Assembly: GCA_012932295.1 (NCBI GenBank)
Contig: JAAONU010000009.1
Coordinates: forward strand, 3,770,203-3,834,202
Length of the DNA stretch: 64,000 nucleotides
Source of the DNA: Cyclina sinensis
Lineage: Eukaryota; Mollusca; Bivalvia; Venerida; Veneridae
Direction: 5' to 3'
Shown piece after piece: positions 62,663-64,000 of this stretch. Within the stretch, counting starts at the first letter, position 1; each line of letters opens with the position of its first letter. A program made the position numbers and the translations under genes. A model generated the notes under the pieces. That model searched no databases and was not told where the DNA came from. It saw nothing but the letters and a program-made list of their open reading frames with translations.

Positions 62663-63144
62663 GAATTTATTATACCGCAGATTATTTTAAAAACAAAAGT
62701 TGTTCTATTTCCTGCATAGAATATGACCATTTTCTTTTATTTGTGTACTCTGCTAATGTGCCAACTTCTTCTTTTTCTTTTTTCCGTGATATTTCCGGAA
62801 TAAACCGGACGTGTTCTTGTTCACTAACAATTTGTTTCTGATTTCAGAATCTTGTCTGAATCACACAAAATTATGTTATATTTTGAATTTCTCTTCATTG
62901 TCTAAGAAACTTGACAGACTCATGCCAAAGGGACTGTTAATGTGAAGTAATTGCAGTTTAAATTTTTGATTCGAGAAAAAAGAAGATGGCTGCCATTTTG
63001 TTTTCATGTAAACAAAACAATAAAAATGAGTATCCAATCAGAAATCGAGAAAGCATCGAGGCTCTTAAGGGAAAACGATTCCTCACGGTATATGCGGGTT
63101 TTACTCACGGTTTTCGTATACGGATGGTCTTAACCAATCAGATA

Positions 63145-63350
63145 GGAGGCACAGTGGTCCAGGGGTAGAGCGCAGGGCTCAGGATCCGAAGGTCGCGGGT
63201 TCGAATCCCGTCAGAGGCGAGATTCTCTCACGATCTTCATATTCCTCTACGCTCCGCGAATACTGGTATGGAACCAGGAAGCAGTCATCGAGCGTGATGA
63301 ATCTAAGTTGTAATAACGTTTCGCAATCGATGTAAAATAAATGAGTCTAA
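63145..63350 (+). mobile_element. tRNA-derived SINE, well preserved
   Basis: 'cagtggtccaggggtagagc' is an A box and 'gcgggttcgaatcccgt' a perfect B box at tRNA spacing. A SINE body of about 130 bases follows and ends in 'aaataaatgagtctaaacta'. The 5' and 3' ends of the tRNA-like part do not pair into an acceptor stem. Confidence 0.8.
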
Positions 63351-63742
63351 ACTAAACCAATCAGATGTCGTCAAATTTATCTGCAGTATCATAAATTCAC
63401 ATTAATCTTACATATGTTGTTCCTTCTTGTTAATAAAACCGTTGTCATCAAGCATGTAAGTAAAGTGTAACATTTTCTTATTTCTTTAACAAAATACAAT
63501 TTCGTAAAATCTCTCAAAAGGGACGTTAATAATAATTCTATGTAAACTTCACTCTTTTATTATTCAAATTATAGGACACATGTCCTTTTTCAAGAATAAA
63601 ACCAGAATTATCAAGAAACTAAGTCACATCCATTTTCATTCACTTAACGTTGTCCTTTTTATTTAACATGCATAGTTATCTTCCACTCGCATAATGTCAC
63701 ATATGCACACATATAAATTGAAAAACCGAAACTTTTTCATTT

Positions 63743-63942
63743 ATTACACGAACTATATTTGCATATAATGTGGTTCTTTTAACGTCTTCGTTTAATAAAT
63801 ACATTAAAATAATTGTGGTTGTCCAACTTATCAGGTGATCACATATGAAATGTATTACATATATTTTATTTTTATTTTTAACTACCGTTGTCATATATTA
63901 CACGAACTATATCTGCATGTAATGTGCTTCTTTTAACATCAT
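63743..63942. repeat. Pair of direct repeats of about 47 bp
   Basis: 'attacacgaactatat' with 'tgcat(a/g)taatgtg' and 'ttcttttaac' occurs at about 63,743 and again at about 63,895, 152 bases apart. The rest of 63,351-64,000 shows nothing recognisable. Confidence 0.7.
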
Positions 63943-64000
63943 AAAGATATGTCTATGATAATGAGTACTCTATTATGTGTAGGATATTATACATAAGACT

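Noticed and set aside
63148..63222. Functional tRNA gene
   Set aside because: A and B boxes are good but the ends do not form an acceptor stem and a SINE body follows.

Overview
This looks like nuclear DNA from a marine bivalve, possibly a venerid clam. The sequence is AT-rich and intron-rich, with GT-AG introns. It is full of dispersed repeats of kinds I associate with clam genomes: tRNA-derived SINEs, foldback elements, an RT-bearing LINE with an (ATT)n tail, and 150-170 bp tandem units ending in a 'tatgcctccc...gggagcataaa' type terminus. The organism call is an inference from repeat style and from the gene families; there is no species marker. Nothing bacterial or viral was recognised.

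Layout: 1-6,600 is mostly repeats, including a TIR-bounded element with a captured spliced coding fragment (2,532-4,107). 6,643-8,772 (+) is a TRIM-NHL protein with its whole CDS in one exon. 9,886-21,914 (-) is the ICA1 (ICA69, AH/BAR domain) gene in ten exons; its last exon or exons were not found. 22,400-27,600 holds several small DNA transposons. 27,646-36,278 (-) is a complete eight-exon gene resembling human C7orf57, with an RFX X-box-like site 75 bp upstream of its ATG. 36,950-40,800 is repeats plus a decayed LINE. 41,370-48,710 (+) and 55,659-62,462 (+) are two tandemly duplicated four-exon genes. Each encodes a secretin/Methuselah-like seven-transmembrane receptor of about 1,380-1,400 residues with a large cysteine-rich ectodomain. 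The remainder is intergenic repeats.

Exon joins for the multi-exon genes were worked out by hand from splice sites and codon phase. C7orf57-like (1,104 nt), receptor A (4,131 nt) and receptor B (4,197 nt) each close as an exact multiple of three with a single terminal stop. ICA1 is in frame for 1,201 nt.

The most unusual observations are two minisatellites built from exon-intron boundaries. In ICA1, fourteen 51-bp copies carry the 5' splice donor together with 17 in-frame codons. In receptor A, copies of a 43-bp unit carry the 3' splice acceptor of exon 2, each followed in frame by an early stop. Also notable are a six-fold '[FY]KNxxCxxCN' cysteine module in the receptor ectodomains, a 33-bp templated insertion in receptor B, gene-conversion-like patches between the receptors, and two long palindromes that share one core but have different arms.
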